Assembly: GCA_964016885.1 (NCBI GenBank)
Contig: OZ024744.1
Coordinates: 27,848,108 to 27,912,107, forward strand
Source of the DNA: Eledone cirrhosa
Taxonomy: Eukaryota > Mollusca > Cephalopoda > Octopoda > Eledonidae
Direction of reading: 5' to 3'
DNA: 64,000 bases
Shown here: piece after piece, positions 22,721 through 37,452 of the stretch
Layout of the letters: the number at the start of each line of letters is the position of its first letter
Position numbering within the stretch: position 1 is the stretch's first letter
The notes under the pieces: model-generated
The model's database searches: none
What the model saw: the letters and a program-made list of their open reading frames with translations, nothing else
What the model was told of the DNA's origin: nothing
Position numbers and translations under genes: made by a program

Positions 22721-25272
22721 TGGTGTCGCTGTTATCACTGTTATTAACACTGTTTTTGTTGTTGTTCTCGCTGTTACCACTGTTATTTCACTGTTGTTGT
22801 TGTTGTCGCTGTTATCACTGTTATTGTCACTGTTTTTGTTGTTGTCGCTATTATCACTGTTATTGTCACTGTTGTTTTTGTTGTTGTCGCTGTTATCACT
22901 GTTATTTTCATTGTTTTTGTTGTCGTTCTCGCATTTATCACTGTTATTGTCAGTGTTGTTGTTGTTGTTCTCGCTGTTATCACTGTTGTCGTCACTGTTG
23001 TTGTTGTTCTCTCTGTTATCACGGTTATTGTCACTGTTGTTGTTCTTCTCGCTGTTATCAATGTTATTGTCATTGTTGTTGTTGTTGTGTTCGCTGTTAT
23101 AACTGTTATTGTAACTGTTGTTTTTGTTGTTGTCGCTATTATCACTGTTATTGTCACTGCTGTTGTTCTGGCTGTTATCACTGGTATTGACACTGTTGTT
23201 GTTTTTATTGTCGCTGTTAGAACTGTTATTGTCACTGTTGTTATTGTTGTTGTCGCTGTTATAACTGTTATTGTCACTGTTGTTGTTGATGTTCTCGCTG
23301 TTATCACTGTTATTGTCATTGTTGTTGTTGTCGCTGTTATCACTGTTATTGTCATTGTTGTTGTTGTCGCTGTTATCACTGTTATTGTCACTGTTGTTGT
23401 TGTTCTCGCTGTTATCACTGTTATTGTCACTGTTCTTCTCGCTGTTATCACTGTTATTGTCATTGTTGTTGCTGTTGTATTCGCTGTTATAACTGTTATT
23501 GTCATTGTTGTTGTTGTTGTCGCTGTTATCACTGTTATTGTCACTGTTGTTGTTGTCGCTGGTATAACTGTTATTGTCACTGTTGTTTTTGTTGTTGTCG
23601 CTGTTATCCCTGTTATTGTCACTGTTGTTTTTGTCGCTGCTATAACTGTTATTATCACTGTTGTTGTTGTTGTCACTGTTATCACTGTTATTGTCACTGT
23701 TGTTGTTGTTCTCGCTGTTATCACTGTTATTGTCATTGTTGTTGTTGTCGCTGTTATCACTGTTATTGTCACTGTTGCTGTTGTTGTCGCTGTTATCTCT
23801 GTTATTGTCATTGTTGTTGTCGCTGTTATAACTGTTATTGTCATTGTTGTTGTTGTTGTTGTTGTTGCTGTTATAACTGTTACCGTGACTGTTGTTGTTG
23901 TTGTCGCTGTTATCACTGTTATTTTCATTGTTGTTGTTGTCGCTGTTATCACTGTTATTGTCACTGTTGTTGTTGTCGCTCTTATCACTGTTATTGTCGC
24001 TGTTATCACTGTTATTGTCACTGTTGTTATTGTTGTTGTTGCTGTTATCACTGTTATTGTCACTGTTGTAGTTGTCGCTGTTATAACTGTTATTGTCACT
24101 GTTGTTGTTCTTGCTGTCGCTGTTATCACTGTTATTGTCATTGTTGTTGTTGTTGTGGCTGTTATCACTGTTATTGTCACTGTTGTTGTCGCTGTTATCA
24201 CTGTTATTTTCATTGTTGTTGTTGTTGTTCTCTCTGTTATCACTGTTATTGTCACTGTTATTGTCACTGTTATTGTCACTGTTGTTGTTGTTCTCGCTGT
24301 TATAACTGTTATTGTGTCTGTTGTTGTTGTCGCTGTTATAACTGTTATTGTCATTGTTGTTGTTGTTGTCACTGTTATCACTGTTATTAACATTGTTGTT
24401 GTTGTTCTCGCTTTTATCACTGTTATTGTCACTGTTGTTGTTGTTGTCGCTGTTATAACTGTTATTGTCACTGTTGTTGTTGTCGCTGTTATCACTGTTA
24501 TTGTCACTGTTGTTGTTGTCGCTGTTATCACTGTTATTGTCACTGTTGCTGTTGTTGCTGTCGCTGTTATCACTGTTATTGTCATTGTTGCTCTTGTACT
24601 CGCTGTTATTACTGTTATTGTTGTTGTTGTTGTGGCTGTTATCACTGTTATTGTCACTGTTGTTGTCGCTGTTATCACTGTTATTTTCATTGTTGTTGTT
24701 GTTGTTCTCAGTGTTATCACTGTTATTGTCACTGTTATTTTCATTATTGTTGTTCTCGCTGTTATCACTGGTATTGACACTGTTGTTGTTGTTGTTGTCG
24801 CTGTTATAACTGTTATTGTCTCTGTTGATGTTGTTGTTGTCGCTGTTATAACTGTTATTGTCACTGTTGTTGTTGTCGCTGTTATAACTCTTATTGTCAC
24901 TGTTGTTGTTGTTGTCGTCGTTGTTATCACTGTTATTGTAATTATTGTTGTTGTCGCTGTTATCACTGTTATTGTCATTGTTGTTGTTGTTGTCGCTGTT
25001 ATCACTGTTATTGTCCCTGTTGTTGTTGTCGCTGTTATAACTGTTATTGGCACTATTGCTTTTGTTGTTGTCGCTCTTATCACTCTTATTGTCATTGTTG
25101 TTGTTGTTCTCGCTGTTATCCCTGTTATTTTCATTGTTGTTGTTGTTGTACTCGCTGTTATCACTGTTATTGTCATTGTTGTTGTTGTTGTCGCTGTTAT
25201 CACTGTTATTGTCACTGATTTTGTTGTTGTCGCTATTATCACTGTTATTGTCACTGTTGTTTTTGTTGTTGT

Positions 25273-26040
25273 CGCTGTCATCACTGTTATTTTCATTGTT
25301 TTTGTTGTTGTTCTCGCATTTATCACTGTTATTGTCAGTGTTGTTGTTCTTGTTCTCGCTGTTATCACTGTCGTCGTCACTGTTGTTGTTGTCGCTGTTA
25401 TAACTGTTATTGTGACTGTTGTTGTTGTTGTTGTCGCTGTTATAACTGTTATTGTCATTGTTGTTGTTGTCGCTGTTATCACTCTTATTGACACTGTTGT
25501 TGCTGTTGTTCTCGCTGTTATCACTGTTATTGTCACTGTTGTTGTTGTTCTCGCTGTTACCACTGCTATTGTCAATGTTGTTGTTGTTGTAGCTGTTATA
25601 ACTGTTATTGTCACTGTTGTTGTTGTTGTCGCTGTTATAACTCTTATTGTCACTGTTGTTGTTGTTCTCGCTGTTATCACTGTTATTGTCATTGTTGTTG
25701 TTGTCGCTGTTATCACTGTTATTGTCATTGTTGTTGTTGTCGCTGTTATTACTGTTATTGTCACTGTTGTTGTTGTTCACGCTGTTATCACTGTTATTGT
25801 CACTGTTGTTGTTCTTCTCGCTGTTATCACTGTTATTGTCACTGTTGTTGTCGCTGTTATCACTGTTATTGTCACTGTTGTTATTGTTGTTGTTGCTGTT
25901 ATCACTGTTATTGTCATTGTTGTTGTTGTCGCTGTTATCACTGTTATTGTCACTGTTGTTGTCGCTGTTATCACTGTTATTGTCACTGTTGTTATTGTTG
26001 TTGTTGCTGTTATCACTGTTATTGTCATTGTTGTTGTTGT
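25273..26040 (+). repeat. 768-bp tandem duplication in HOR copy A, first member
   Basis: Begins CGCTGTCATCAC and includes the distinctive TCGTCGTCAC at 25,371. The following member repeats the same unit order 768 bp later, with TCGTCGTCAC at 26,139. A nested 111-bp duplication (TTATTGTTGTTG blocks at 25,881 and 25,992) lies at its right end. The same pair exists in copy B near 32,584-34,120 (offset 771 bp), but only single copies were found in the corresponding parts of copies C and E. Confidence 0.85.
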
Positions 26041-26808
26041 CGCTGTCATCACTGTTATTTTCATTGTTTTTGTTGTTGTTCTCGCATTTATCACTGTTAT
26101 TGTCAGTGTTGTTGTTCTTGTTCTCGCTGTTATCACTGTCGTCGTCACTGTTGTTGTTGTTGTCGCTGTTATAACTGTTATTGTGACTGTTGTTGTTGTT
26201 GTCGCTGTTATAACTGTTATTGTCATTGTTGTTGTTGTCGCTGTTATCACTCTTATTGACACTGTTGTTGCTGTTGTTCTCGCTGTTATCACTGTTATTG
26301 TCACTGTTGTTGTTGTTCTCGCTGTTACCACTGCTATTGTCAATGTTGTTGTTGTTGTCGCTGTTATAACTGTTATTGTCACTGTTGTTGTTGTTGTCGC
26401 TGTTATAACTCTTATTGTCACTGTTGTTGTTGTTCTCGCTGTTATCACTGTTATTGTCATTGTTGTTGTTGTCGCTGTTATCACTGTTATTGTCATTGTT
26501 GTTGTTGTCGCTGTTATTACTGTTATTGTCACTGTTGTTGTTGTTCACGCTGTTATCACTGTTATTGTCACTGTTGTTGTTCTTCTCGCTGTTATCACTG
26601 TTATTGTTACTGTTGTTGTCGCTGTTATCACTGTTATTGTCACTGTTGTTATTGTTGTTGTTGCTGTTATCACTGTTATTGTCATTGTTGTTGTTGTCGC
26701 TGTTATCACTGCTATTGTCATTGTTGTTGTTGTTGTCGCTCTTATCACTGTGATTGTCATTGTTGTTGTTGTTGTTGTTCTCGCTGTTATCACCGTTATT
26801 GTCATTGT
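26041..26808 (+). repeat. 768-bp tandem duplication in HOR copy A, second member
   Basis: Second member of the pair starting at 25,273. It drifts from the first near its right end, where a GCTATTGTC unit and a GTGATTGTC unit replace the expected variants. Confidence 0.82.
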
Positions 26809-29800
26809 TGTTGTAGTGGCTGTTATCACTGTTATTGTCACTGTTGTTGTCGCTGTTATCACTGTTATTTTCATTGTTGTTGTTGTTGTTCTCTCTGTTA
26901 TCATTGTTATTGTCACTGTTATTGTCACTGTTGTTGTTGTTCTCGCTGTTATAACTGTTATTGTGACTGTTGTTGTTGTCGCTGTTATAACTGTTATTGT
27001 CATTGTTGTTGTTGTTGTCGCTGTTATCACTGTTATTAACACTGTTGTTGTTGTTGTTCTCGCTGTTATCACTGTTATTGTCACTGTTGTTGTTGTTGTC
27101 GCTGTTATAACTGTTATTGTCACTGTTGTTGTTGTCGTTGTTATCACTGTTATTGTCATTAATGTTGTTCGCGCTGTTATCACTGGTATTGACACTGTTG
27201 TTGTTGTTGTCAATGTTATAACTGTTATTGTCTCTGTTGATGTTGTTGTTGTCGCTGTTATAACTGTTATTGTCACTGTTGTTGTTGTCGCTATTATAAC
27301 TCTTATTGTCACTGTTGTTGTTGTTGTCGTTGTTATCACTGTTATTGTCATTATTGTTGTTGTCGCTGTTATTACTGTTATTGTCATTGTTGTTGTTGTT
27401 GTCGCTGTTATCACTGTTATTGTCGCTGTTGTTGTTGTCGCTGTTATAACTGTTATTGTCACTATTGCTTTTGTTGTCGCTCTTATCACTCTTATTGTCA
27501 TTGTTGTTGTTGTTCTCGCTGCTATCCCTGTTATTGTCATTGTTGTTGTTGTTGTACTCGCTGTTATCACTGTTATTGTCATTGTTGTTGTTGTTGTCGC
27601 TGTTATCACTGTTATTGTCACTGTTTTTGTTGTTGTCGCTATTATCACTGTTATTTTCATTGTTTTTGTTGTTGTTCTCGCATTTATCACTGTTATTGTC
27701 AGTGTTGTTGTTGTTGTTCTCGCTGTTATCACTGTTGTCGTCACTGTTGTTGTTGTTCTCGCTGTTATCACTGTTATTGTCACTGTTGTTGTTCTTCTCG
27801 CTGTTATCACTGTTATTGTCATTGTTGTTGTTGTTGTGTTCGCTGTTATAACTGTTATTGTCATTGTTGTTGTTGTTGTTGTCGCTGTTATCACTGTTAT
27901 TGTCACTGTTGTTGTTGTCGCTGGTATAACTGTTATTGTCACTGTTGTTTTTGTTGTTGTCGCTGTTATCACTGTTATTGTCACTGTTGTTGTTCTCGCT
28001 GTTATAACTGTTATTCTCACTGTTGTTTTTCTGGCTGTTATCACTGGTATTGACACTGTTGTTGTTTTTATTGTCGCTGTTAGAACTGTTATTGTCACTG
28101 TTGTTATTGTTGTTGTCGCTGTTATAACTGTTATTGTCACTGTTGTTGTTGTTCTCGCTGTTATCACTGTTATTGTCATTGTTGTTGTTGTCGCTGTTAT
28201 CACTGTTATTGTCATTGTTGTTGTTGTCGCTGTTATCACTCTTATTGTCACTGTTGTTGTTGTTCTCGCTGTTATCACTGTTATTGTCACTGTTGTTCTT
28301 CTCGCTGTTATCACTGTTATTGTCATTGTTGTTGTTGTTGTTGTTGTCGCTGTTATCACTGTTATTGTCACTGTTGTTGTTGTCGCTGCTATAACTGTTA
28401 TTGTCACTGTTGTTTTTGTTGTTGTCGCTGTTATCACTGTTATTGTCACTGTTGTTGTTGTCGCTGTTATAACTGTTATTGTCACTGTTGTTGTTGTTGT
28501 CACTGTTATCACTGTTATTGTCATTGTTGTTGTTGTCGCTGTTATCACTGTTATTGTCACTGTTGCTGTTGTTGTCGCTGTTATCTCTGTTATTGTCATT
28601 GTTGTTGTCGCTGTTATAACTGTTATTGTCATTGTTGTTGTTGTTGTTGTTGCTGTTATAACTGTTACTGTCACTGTTGTTGTTGTTGTCGCTGTTATCA
28701 CTGTTATTTTCATTGTTGTTGTCGCTGTTATCACTGTTATTGTCACTGTTGTTGTTGTTGTTGTCGCTGTTATCACTGTTATTGTCACTGTTGTTGTTGT
28801 CACTGTTATAAATGTTATTATCACTGTTGTCGTTGTTGTCACTGTTGTTGTTGTCGCTGTCATAACTGTTCTTTTCACTGTTGTTGTTGTTGTTCTCGCT
28901 GTTATCACTGTTATTGTCACTGTTGTTATTGTTGTTGTTGCTGTTATCACTGTTATTGTCACTGTTGTAGTTGTTGTCGCTGTTATCACTGTTATTGTCA
29001 TTGTTGTTGTTGTCGCTGTAATCACTGTTATTGTCACTGTTGTTGTTGTTCTCGCTGTTATCACTGTTATTGTCACTGTTGTTGTTCTTCTCGCTGTTAT
29101 CACTGTTATTGTCATTGTTGTTGTTGTTGTGTTCGCTGTTATAACTGTTATTGTCATTGTTGTTGTTGTTGTTGTCGCTGTTATCACTGTTATTGTCACC
29201 GTTGTTGTTGTCGCTGGTATAACTGTTATTGTCACTGTTGTTTTTGTTGTTGTCGCTGTTATCACTGTTATTGTCACTGTTGTTGTTGTCGCTGTTATAA
29301 CTGTTATTGTCACTGTTGTTGTTGTTGTCACTGTTATCACTGTTATTGTCACTGTTGTTGTTGTTCCCGCTGTTATCACTTATTGTCATTGTTGTTGTTG
29401 TCGCTGTTATCACTGTTATTGTCACTGTTGCTGTTGTTGTCGCTGTTATATCTGTTATTGTCATTGTTGTTGTCGCTGTTATAACTGTTATTGTCATTGT
29501 TGTTGTTGTCGTCACTGTTATAAATGTTATTGTCACTGTTGTCGTTGTTGTCGCTGTTATCACTGTTATTGTCACTGTTGTTGTTGTTGTCGCTGTCATA
29601 ACTGTTCTTTTCACAGTTGTTGTTGTTGTTCTCGCTGTTATCACTGTTATTGTCCCTGTTGTTGTCGCTGTTATCACTGTTATTGTCACTGTTGTTATTG
29701 TTGTTGTTGCTGTTATTACTGTTATTGTCACTGTTGTAGTTGTTGTTGCTGTTATAACTGTTATTGTCACTGTTGTTGTTGTTGCTGTCGCTCTTATCAC

Positions 29801-32800
29801 TGTTATTGTCATTGTTGTTGTTGTGGCTGTTATCACTGTTATTGTCACTGTTGTTGTCGCTGTTATCACTGTTATTTTCATTGTTGTTGTTGTTGTTCTC
29901 TCTGTTATCACTGTTATTGTCACTGTTATTGTCACTGTTATTGTCACTGTTGTTGTTGTTCTCGCTGTTATAACTGTTATTGTGACTGTTGTTGTTGTCG
30001 CTGTTATAACTGTTATTGTCATTGTTGTTGTTGGTGTCGCTGTTATCACTGTTATTAACACTGTTTTTGTTGTTGTTCTCGCTGTTACCACTGTTATTTC
30101 ACTGTTGTTGTTGTTGTCGCTGTTATCACTGTTATTGTCACTGTTTTTGTTGTTGTCGCTATTATCACTGTTATTGTCACTGTTGTTTTTGTTGTTGTCG
30201 CTGTTATCACTGTTATTTTCATTGTTTTTGTTGTCGTTCTCGCATTTATCACTGTTATTGTCAGTGTTGTTGTTGTTGTTCTCGCTGTTATCACTGTTGT
30301 CGTCACTGTTGTTGTTGTTCTCTCTGTTATCACGGTTATTGTCACTGTTGTTGTTCTTCTCGCTGTTATCAATGTTATTGTCATTGTTGTTGTTGTTGTG
30401 TTCGCTGTTATAACTGTTATTGTAACTGTTGTTTTTGTTGTTGTCGCTATTATCACTGTTATTGTCACTGCTGTTGTTCTGGCTGTTATCACTGGTATTG
30501 ACACTGTTGTTGTTTTTATTGTCGCTGTTAGAACTGTTATTGTCACTGTTGTTATTGTTGTTGTCGCTGTTATAACTGTTATTGTCACTGTTGTTGTTGA
30601 TGTTCTCGCTGTTATCACTGTTATTGTCATTGTTGTTGTTGTCGCTGTTATCACTGTTATTGTCATTGTTGTTGTTGTCGCTGTTATCACTGTTATTGTC
30701 ACTGTTGTTGTTGTTCTCGCTGTTATCACTGTTATTGTCACTGTTCTTCTCGCTGTTATCACTGTTATTGTCATTGTTGTTGCTGTTGTATTCGCTGTTA
30801 TAACTGTTATTGTCATTGTTGTTGTTGTGGTCGCTGTTATCACTGTTATTGTCACTGTTGTTGTTGTCGCTGGTATAACTGTTATTGTCACTGTTGTTTT
30901 TGTTGTTGTCGCTGTTATCACTGTTATTGTCACTGTTGTTTTTGTCGCTGCTATAACTGTTATTATCACTGTTGTTGTTGTTGTCACTGTTATCACTGTT
31001 ATTGTCACTGTTGTTGTTGTTCTCGCTGTTATCACTGTTATTGTCATTGTTGTTGTTGTCGCTGTTATCACTGTTATTGTCACTGTTGCTGTTGTTGTCG
31101 CTGTTATCTCTGTTATTGTCATTGTTGTTGTCGCTGTTATAACTGTTATTGTCATTGTTGTTGTTGTTGTTGTTGTTGCTGTTATAACTGTTACCGTGAC
31201 TGTTGTTGTTGTTGTCGCTGTTATCACTGTTATTTTCATTGTTGTTGTTGTCGCTGTTATCACTGTTATTGTCACTGTTGTTGTTGTCGCTCTTATCACT
31301 GTTATTGTCGCTGTTATCACTGTTATTGTCACTGTTGTTATTGTTGTTGTTGCTGTTATCACTGTTATTGTCACTGTTGTAGTTGTCGCTGTTATAACTG
31401 TTATTGTCACTGTTGTTGTTCTTGCTGTCGCTGTTATCACTGTTATTGTCATTGTTGTTGTTGTTGTGGCTGTTATCACTGTTATTGTCACTGTTGTTGT
31501 CGCTGTTATCACTGTTATTTTCATTGTTGTTGTTGTTGTTCTCTCTGTTATCACTGTTATTGTCACTGTTATTGTCACTGTTATTGTCACTGTTGTTGTT
31601 GTTCTCGCTGTTATAACTGTTATTGTGTCTGTTGTTGTTGTCGCTGTTATAACTGTTATTGTCATTGTTGTTGTTGTTGTCACTGTTATCACTGTTATTA
31701 ACATTGTTGTTGTTGTTCTCGCTTTTATCACTGTTATTGTCACTGTTGTTGTTGTTGTCGCTGTTATAACTGTTATTGTCACTGTTGTTGTTGTCGCTGT
31801 TATCACTGTTATTGTCACTGTTGTTGTTGTCGCTGTTATCACTGTTATTGTCACTGTTGCTGTTGTTGCTGTCGCTGTTATCACTGTTATTGTCATTGTT
31901 GCTCTTGTACTCGCTGTTATTACTGTTATTGTTGTTGTTGTTGTGGCTGTTATCACTGTTATTGTCACTGTTGTTGTCGCTGTTATCACTGTTATTTTCA
32001 TTGTTGTTGTTGTTGTTCTCAGTGTTATCACTGTTATTGTCACTGTTATTTTCATTATTGTTGTTCTCGCTGTTATCACTGGTATTGACACTGTTGTTGT
32101 TGTTGTTGTCGCTGTTATAACTGTTATTGTCTCTGTTGATGTTGTTGTTGTCGCTGTTATAACTGTTATTGTCACTGTTGTTGTTGTCGCTGTTATAACT
32201 CTTATTGTCACTGTTGTTGTTGTTGTCGTCGTTGTTATCACTGTTATTGTAATTATTGTTGTTGTCGCTGTTATCACTGTTATTGTCATTGTTGTTGTTG
32301 TTGTCGCTGTTATCACTGTTATTGTCCCTGTTGTTGTTGTCGCTGTTATAACTGTTATTGGCACTATTGCTTTTGTTGTTGTCGCTCTTATCACTCTTAT
32401 TGTCATTGTTGTTGTTGTTCTCGCTGTTATCCCTGTTATTTTCATTGTTGTTGTTGTTGTACTCGCTGTTATCACTGTTATTGTCATTGTTTTTGTTGTT
32501 GTCGCTGTTATCACTGTTATTGTCACTGATTTTGTTGTTGTCGCTATTATCACTGTTATTGTCACTGTTGTTTTTGTTGTTGTCGCTGTCATCACTGTTA
32601 TTTTCATTGTTTTTGTTGTTGTTCTCGCATTTATCACTGTTATTGTCAGTGTTGTTGTTCTTGTTCTCGCTGTTATCACTGTCGTCGTCACTGTTGTTGT
32701 TGTTGTCGCTGTTATAACTGTTATTGTGACTGTTGTTGTTGTTGTTGTCGCTGTTATAACTGTTATTGTCATTGTTGTTGTTGTCGCTGTTATCACTCTT

Positions 32801-35800
32801 ATTGACACTGTTGTTGCTGTTGTTCTCGCTGTTATCACTGTTATTGTCACTGTTGTTGTTGTTCTCGCTGTTACCACTGCTATTGTCAATGTTGTTGTTG
32901 TTGTAGCTGTTATAACTGTTATTGTCACTGTTGTTGTTGTTGTCGCTGTTATAACTCTTATTGTCACTGTTGTTGTTGTTCTCGCTGTTATCACTGTTAT
33001 TGTCATTGTTGTTGTTGTCGCTGTTATCACTGTTATTGTCATTGTTGTTGTTGTCGCTGTTATTACTGTTATTGTCACTGTTGTTGTTGTTCACGCTGTT
33101 ATCACTGTTATTGTCACTGTTGTTGTTCTTCTCGCTGTTATCACTGTTATTGTCACTGTTGTTGTCGCTGTTATCACTGTTATTGTCACTGTTGTTATTG
33201 TTGTTGTTGCTGTTATCACTGTTATTGTCATTGTTGTTGTTGTCGCTGTTATCACTGTTATTGTCACTGTTGTTGTCGCTGTTATCACTGTTATTGTCAC
33301 TGTTGTTATTGTTGTTGTTGCTGTTATCACTGTTATTGTCATTGTTGTTGTTGTCGCTGTCATCACTGTTATTTTCATTGTTTTTGTTGTTGTTCTCGCA
33401 TTTATCACTGTTATTGTCAGTGTTGTTGTTCTTGTTCTCGCTGTTATCACTGTCGTCGTCACTGTTGTTGTTGTTGTCGCTGTTATAACTGTTATTGTGA
33501 CTGTTGTTGTTGTTGTTGTCGCTGTTATAACTGTTATTGTCATTGTTGTTGTTGTCGCTGTTATCACTCTTATTGACACTGTTGTTGCTGTTGTTCTCGC
33601 TGTTATCACTGTTATTGTCACTGTTGTTGTTGTTCTCGCTGTTACCACTGCTATTGTCAATGTTGTTGTTGTTGTCGCTGTTATAACTGTTATTGTCACT
33701 GTTGTTGTTGTTGTCGCTGTTATAACTCTTATTGTCACTGTTGTTGTTGTTCTCGCTGTTATCACTGTTATTGTCATTGTTGTTGTTGTCGCTGTTATCA
33801 CTGTTATTGTCATTGTTGTTGTTGTCGCTGTTATTACTGTTATTGTCACTGTTGTTGTTGTTCACGCTGTTATCACTGTTATTGTCACTGTTGTTGTTCT
33901 TCTCGCTGTTATCACTGTTATTGTTACTGTTGTTGTCGCTGTTATCACTGTTATTGTCACTGTTGTTATTGTTGTTGTTGCTGTTATCACTGTTATTGTC
34001 ATTGTTGTTGTTGTCGCTGTTATCACTGCTATTGTCATTGTTGTTGTTGTTGTCGCTGTTATCACTGTGATTGTCATTGTTGTTGTTGTTGTTGTTCTCG
34101 CTGTTATCACCGTTATTGTCATTGTTGTTGTAGTGGCTGTTATCACTGTTATTGTCACTGTTGTTGTCGCTGTTATCACTGTTATTTTCATTGTTGTTGT
34201 TGTTGTTCTCTCTGTTATCATTGTTATTGTCACTGTTATTGTCACTGTTGTTGTTGTTCTCGCTGTTATAACTGTTATTGTGACTGTTGTTGTTGTCGCT
34301 GTTATAACTGTTATTGTCATTGTTGTTGTTGTTGTCGCTGTTATCACTGTTATTAACACTGTTGTTGTTGTTGTTCTCGCTGTTATCACTGTTATTGTCA
34401 CTGTTGTTGTTGTTGTCGCTGTTATAACTGTTATTGTCACTGTTGTTGTTGTCGTTGTTATCACTGTTATTGTCATTAATGTTGTTCGCGCTGTTATCAC
34501 TGGTATTGACACTGTTGTTGTTGTTGTCAATGTTATAACTGTTATTGTCTCTGTTGATGTTGTTGTTGTCGCTGTTATAACTGTTATTGTCACTGTTGTT
34601 GTTGTCGCTATTATAACTCTTATTGTCACTGTTGTTGTTGTTGTCGTTGTTATCACTGTTATTGTCATTATTGTTGTTGTCGCTGTTATTACTGTTATTG
34701 TCATTGTTGTTGTTGTTGTCGCTGTTATCACTGTTATTGTCGCTGTTGTTGTTGTCGCTGTTATAACTGTTATTGTCACTATTGCTTTTGTTGTCGCTCT
34801 TATCACTCTTATTGTCATTGTTGTTGTTGTTCTCGCTGCTATCCCTGTTATTGTCATTGTTGTTGTTGTTGTACTCGCTGTTATCACTGTTATTGTCATT
34901 GTTGTTGTTGTTGTCGCTGTTATCACTGTTATTGTCACTGTTTTTGTTGTTGTCGCTATTATCACTGTTATTTTCATTGTTTTTGTTGTTGTTCTCGCAT
35001 TTATCACTGTTATTGTCAGTGTTGTTGTTGTTGTTCTCGCTGTTATCACTGTTGTCGTCACTGTTGTTGTTGTTCTCGCTGTTATCACTGTTATTGTCAC
35101 TGTTGTTGTTCTTCTCGCTGTTATCACTGTTATTGTCATTGTTGTTGTTGTTGTGTTCGCTGTTATAACTGTTATTGTCATTGTTGTTGTTGTTGTTGTC
35201 GCTGTTATCACTGTTATTGTCACTGTTGTTGTTGTCGCTGGTATAACTGTTATTGTCACTGTTGTTTTTGTTGTTGTCGCTGTTATCACTGTTATTGTCA
35301 CTGTTGTTGTTCTCGCTGTTATAACTGTTATTCTCACTGTTGTTTTTCTGGCTGTTATCACTGGTATTGACACTGTTGTTGTTTTTATTGTCGCTGTTAG
35401 AACTGTTATTGTCACTGTTGTTATTGTTGTTGTCGCTGTTATAACTGTTATTGTCACTGTTGTTGTTGTTCTCGCTGTTATCACTGTTATTGTCATTGTT
35501 GTTGTTGTCGCTGTTATCACTGTTATTGTCATTGTTGTTGTTGTCGCTGTTATCACTCTTATTGTCACTGTTGTTGTTGTTCTCGCTGTTATCACTGTTA
35601 TTGTCACTGTTGTTCTTCTCGCTGTTATCACTGTTATTGTCATTGTTGTTGTTGTTGTTGTTGTCGCTGTTATCACTGTTATTGTCACTGTTGTTGTTGT
35701 CGCTGCTATAACTGTTATTGTCACTGTTGTTTTTGTTGTTGTCGCTGTTATCACTGTTATTGTCACTGTTGTTGTTGTCGCTGTTATAACTGTTATTGTC

Positions 35801-36810
35801 ACTGTTGTTGTTGTTGTCACTGTTATCACTGTTATTGTCATTGTTGTTGTTGTCGCTGTTATCACTGTTATTGTCACTGTTGCTGTTGTGTTCGCTGTTA
35901 TCTCTGTTATTGTCATTGTTGTTGTCGCTGTTATAACTGTTATTGTCATTGTTGTTGTTGTTGTTGTTGCTGTTATAACTGTTACTGTCACTGTTGTTGT
36001 TGTTGTCGCTGTTATCACTGTTATTTTCATTGTTGTTGTCGCTGTTATCACTGTTATTGTCACTGTTGTTGTTGTTGTTGTCGCTGTTATCACTGTTATT
36101 GTCACTGTTGTTGTTGTCACTGTTATAAATGTTATTATCACTGTTGTCGTTGTTGTCGCTGTTATCACTGTTATTGTCACTGTTGTTGTTGTCGCTGTCA
36201 TAACTGTTCTTTTCACTGTTGTTGTTGTTGTTCTCGCTGTTATCACTGTTATTGTCACTGTTGTTATTGTTGTTGTTGCTGTTATCACTGTTATTGTCAC
36301 TGTTGTAGTTGTTGTCGCTGTTATCACTGTTATTGTCATTGTTGTTGTTGTCGCTGTAATCACTGTTATTGTCACTGTTGTTGTTGTTCTCGCTGTTATC
36401 ACTGTTATTGTCACTGTTGTTGTTCTTCTCGCTGTTATCACTGTTATTGTCATTGTTGTTGTTGTTGTGTTCGCTGTTATAACTGTTATTGTCATTGTTG
36501 TTGTTGTTGTTGTCGCTGTTATCACTGTTATTGTCACCGTTGTTGTTGTCGCTGGTATAACTGTTATTGTCACTGTTGTTTTTGTTGTTGTCGCTGTTAT
36601 CACTGTTATTGTCACTGTTGTTGTTGTCGCTGTTATAACTGTTATTGTCACTGTTGTTGTTGTTGTCACTGTTATCACTGTTATTGTCACTGTTGTTGTT
36701 GTTCCCGCTGTTATCACTTATTGTCATTGTTGTTGTTGTCGCTGTTATCACTGTTATTGTCACTGTTGCTGTTGTTGTCGCTGTTATATCTGTTATTGTC
36801 ATTGTTGTTG

Positions 36811-37131
36811 TCGCTGTTATAACTGTTATTGTCATTGTTGTTGTTGTTGTTGTTGCTGTTATAACTGTTACTGTCATTGTTGTTGTTGTTGTCGCTGGTA
36901 TCACTGTTATTGTCACTGTTGTTGTTGTTGTTGTTGTTGTCGCTGTTATCACTGTTATTGTCACTGTTGTTGTTGTCGTCACTGTTATAAATGTTATTGT
37001 CACTGTTGTCGTTGTTGTCGCTGTTATCACTGTTATTGTCACTGTTGTTGTTGTTGTCGCTGTCATAACTGTTCTTTTCACAGTTGTTGTTGTTGTTCTC
37101 GCTGTTATCACTGTTATTGTCCCTGTTGTTG
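36811..37131 (+). repeat. 321-bp tandem duplication in HOR copy B, first member
   Basis: Starts TCGCTGTTATAAC and contains ACTGTTACTGTC, CGCTGGTATCAC, ATAAATG, GTTCTTTTCACAG and ATTGTCCCTG in order. The next member starts at 37,132. This region is single-copy in copies A, D and E. Confidence 0.87.
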
Positions 37132-37452
37132 TCGCTGTTATAACTGTTATTGTCATTGTTGTTGTTGTTGTTGTTGCTGTTATAACTGTTATTGTCATTG
37201 TTGTTGTTGTTGTCGCTGGTATCACTGTTATTGTCACTGTTGTTGTTGTTGTTGTTGTTGTCGCTGTTATCACTGTTATTGTCACTGTTGTTGTTGTCGT
37301 CACTGTTATAAATGTTATTGTCACTGTTGTCGTTGTTGTCGCTGTTATCACTGTTATTGTCACTGTTGTTGTTGTTGTCGCTGTCATAACTGTTCTTTTC
37401 ACAGTTGTTGTTGTTGTTCTCGCTGTTATCACTGTTATTGTCCCTGTTGTTG
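37132..37452 (+). repeat. 321-bp tandem duplication in HOR copy B, second member
   Basis: Same unit order as 36,811-37,131, with ATTGTC in place of ACTGTC near the left end. Copy C carries the equivalent pair at about 42,775-43,095 and 43,096-43,413 (the second 3 bp shorter), so B and C share this event. Confidence 0.87.

Larger units (their letters stand above)
22721..30031 (+). repeat. Large HOR copy A (7,311 bp)
   Basis: It runs from marker 22,721 to marker 30,032. Offsets to the next copy are exactly 7,311 bp over about 22.45-25.4 kb, then 7,314 and 7,317 bp, showing single-triplet changes only. It contains a 768-bp internal tandem duplication (25,273-26,808). Near 29,500 it lacks 129 bp present in its neighbours: ATTGTCATTG is followed directly by a GTCGTCACTGTTATAAATG unit. 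Confidence 0.9.
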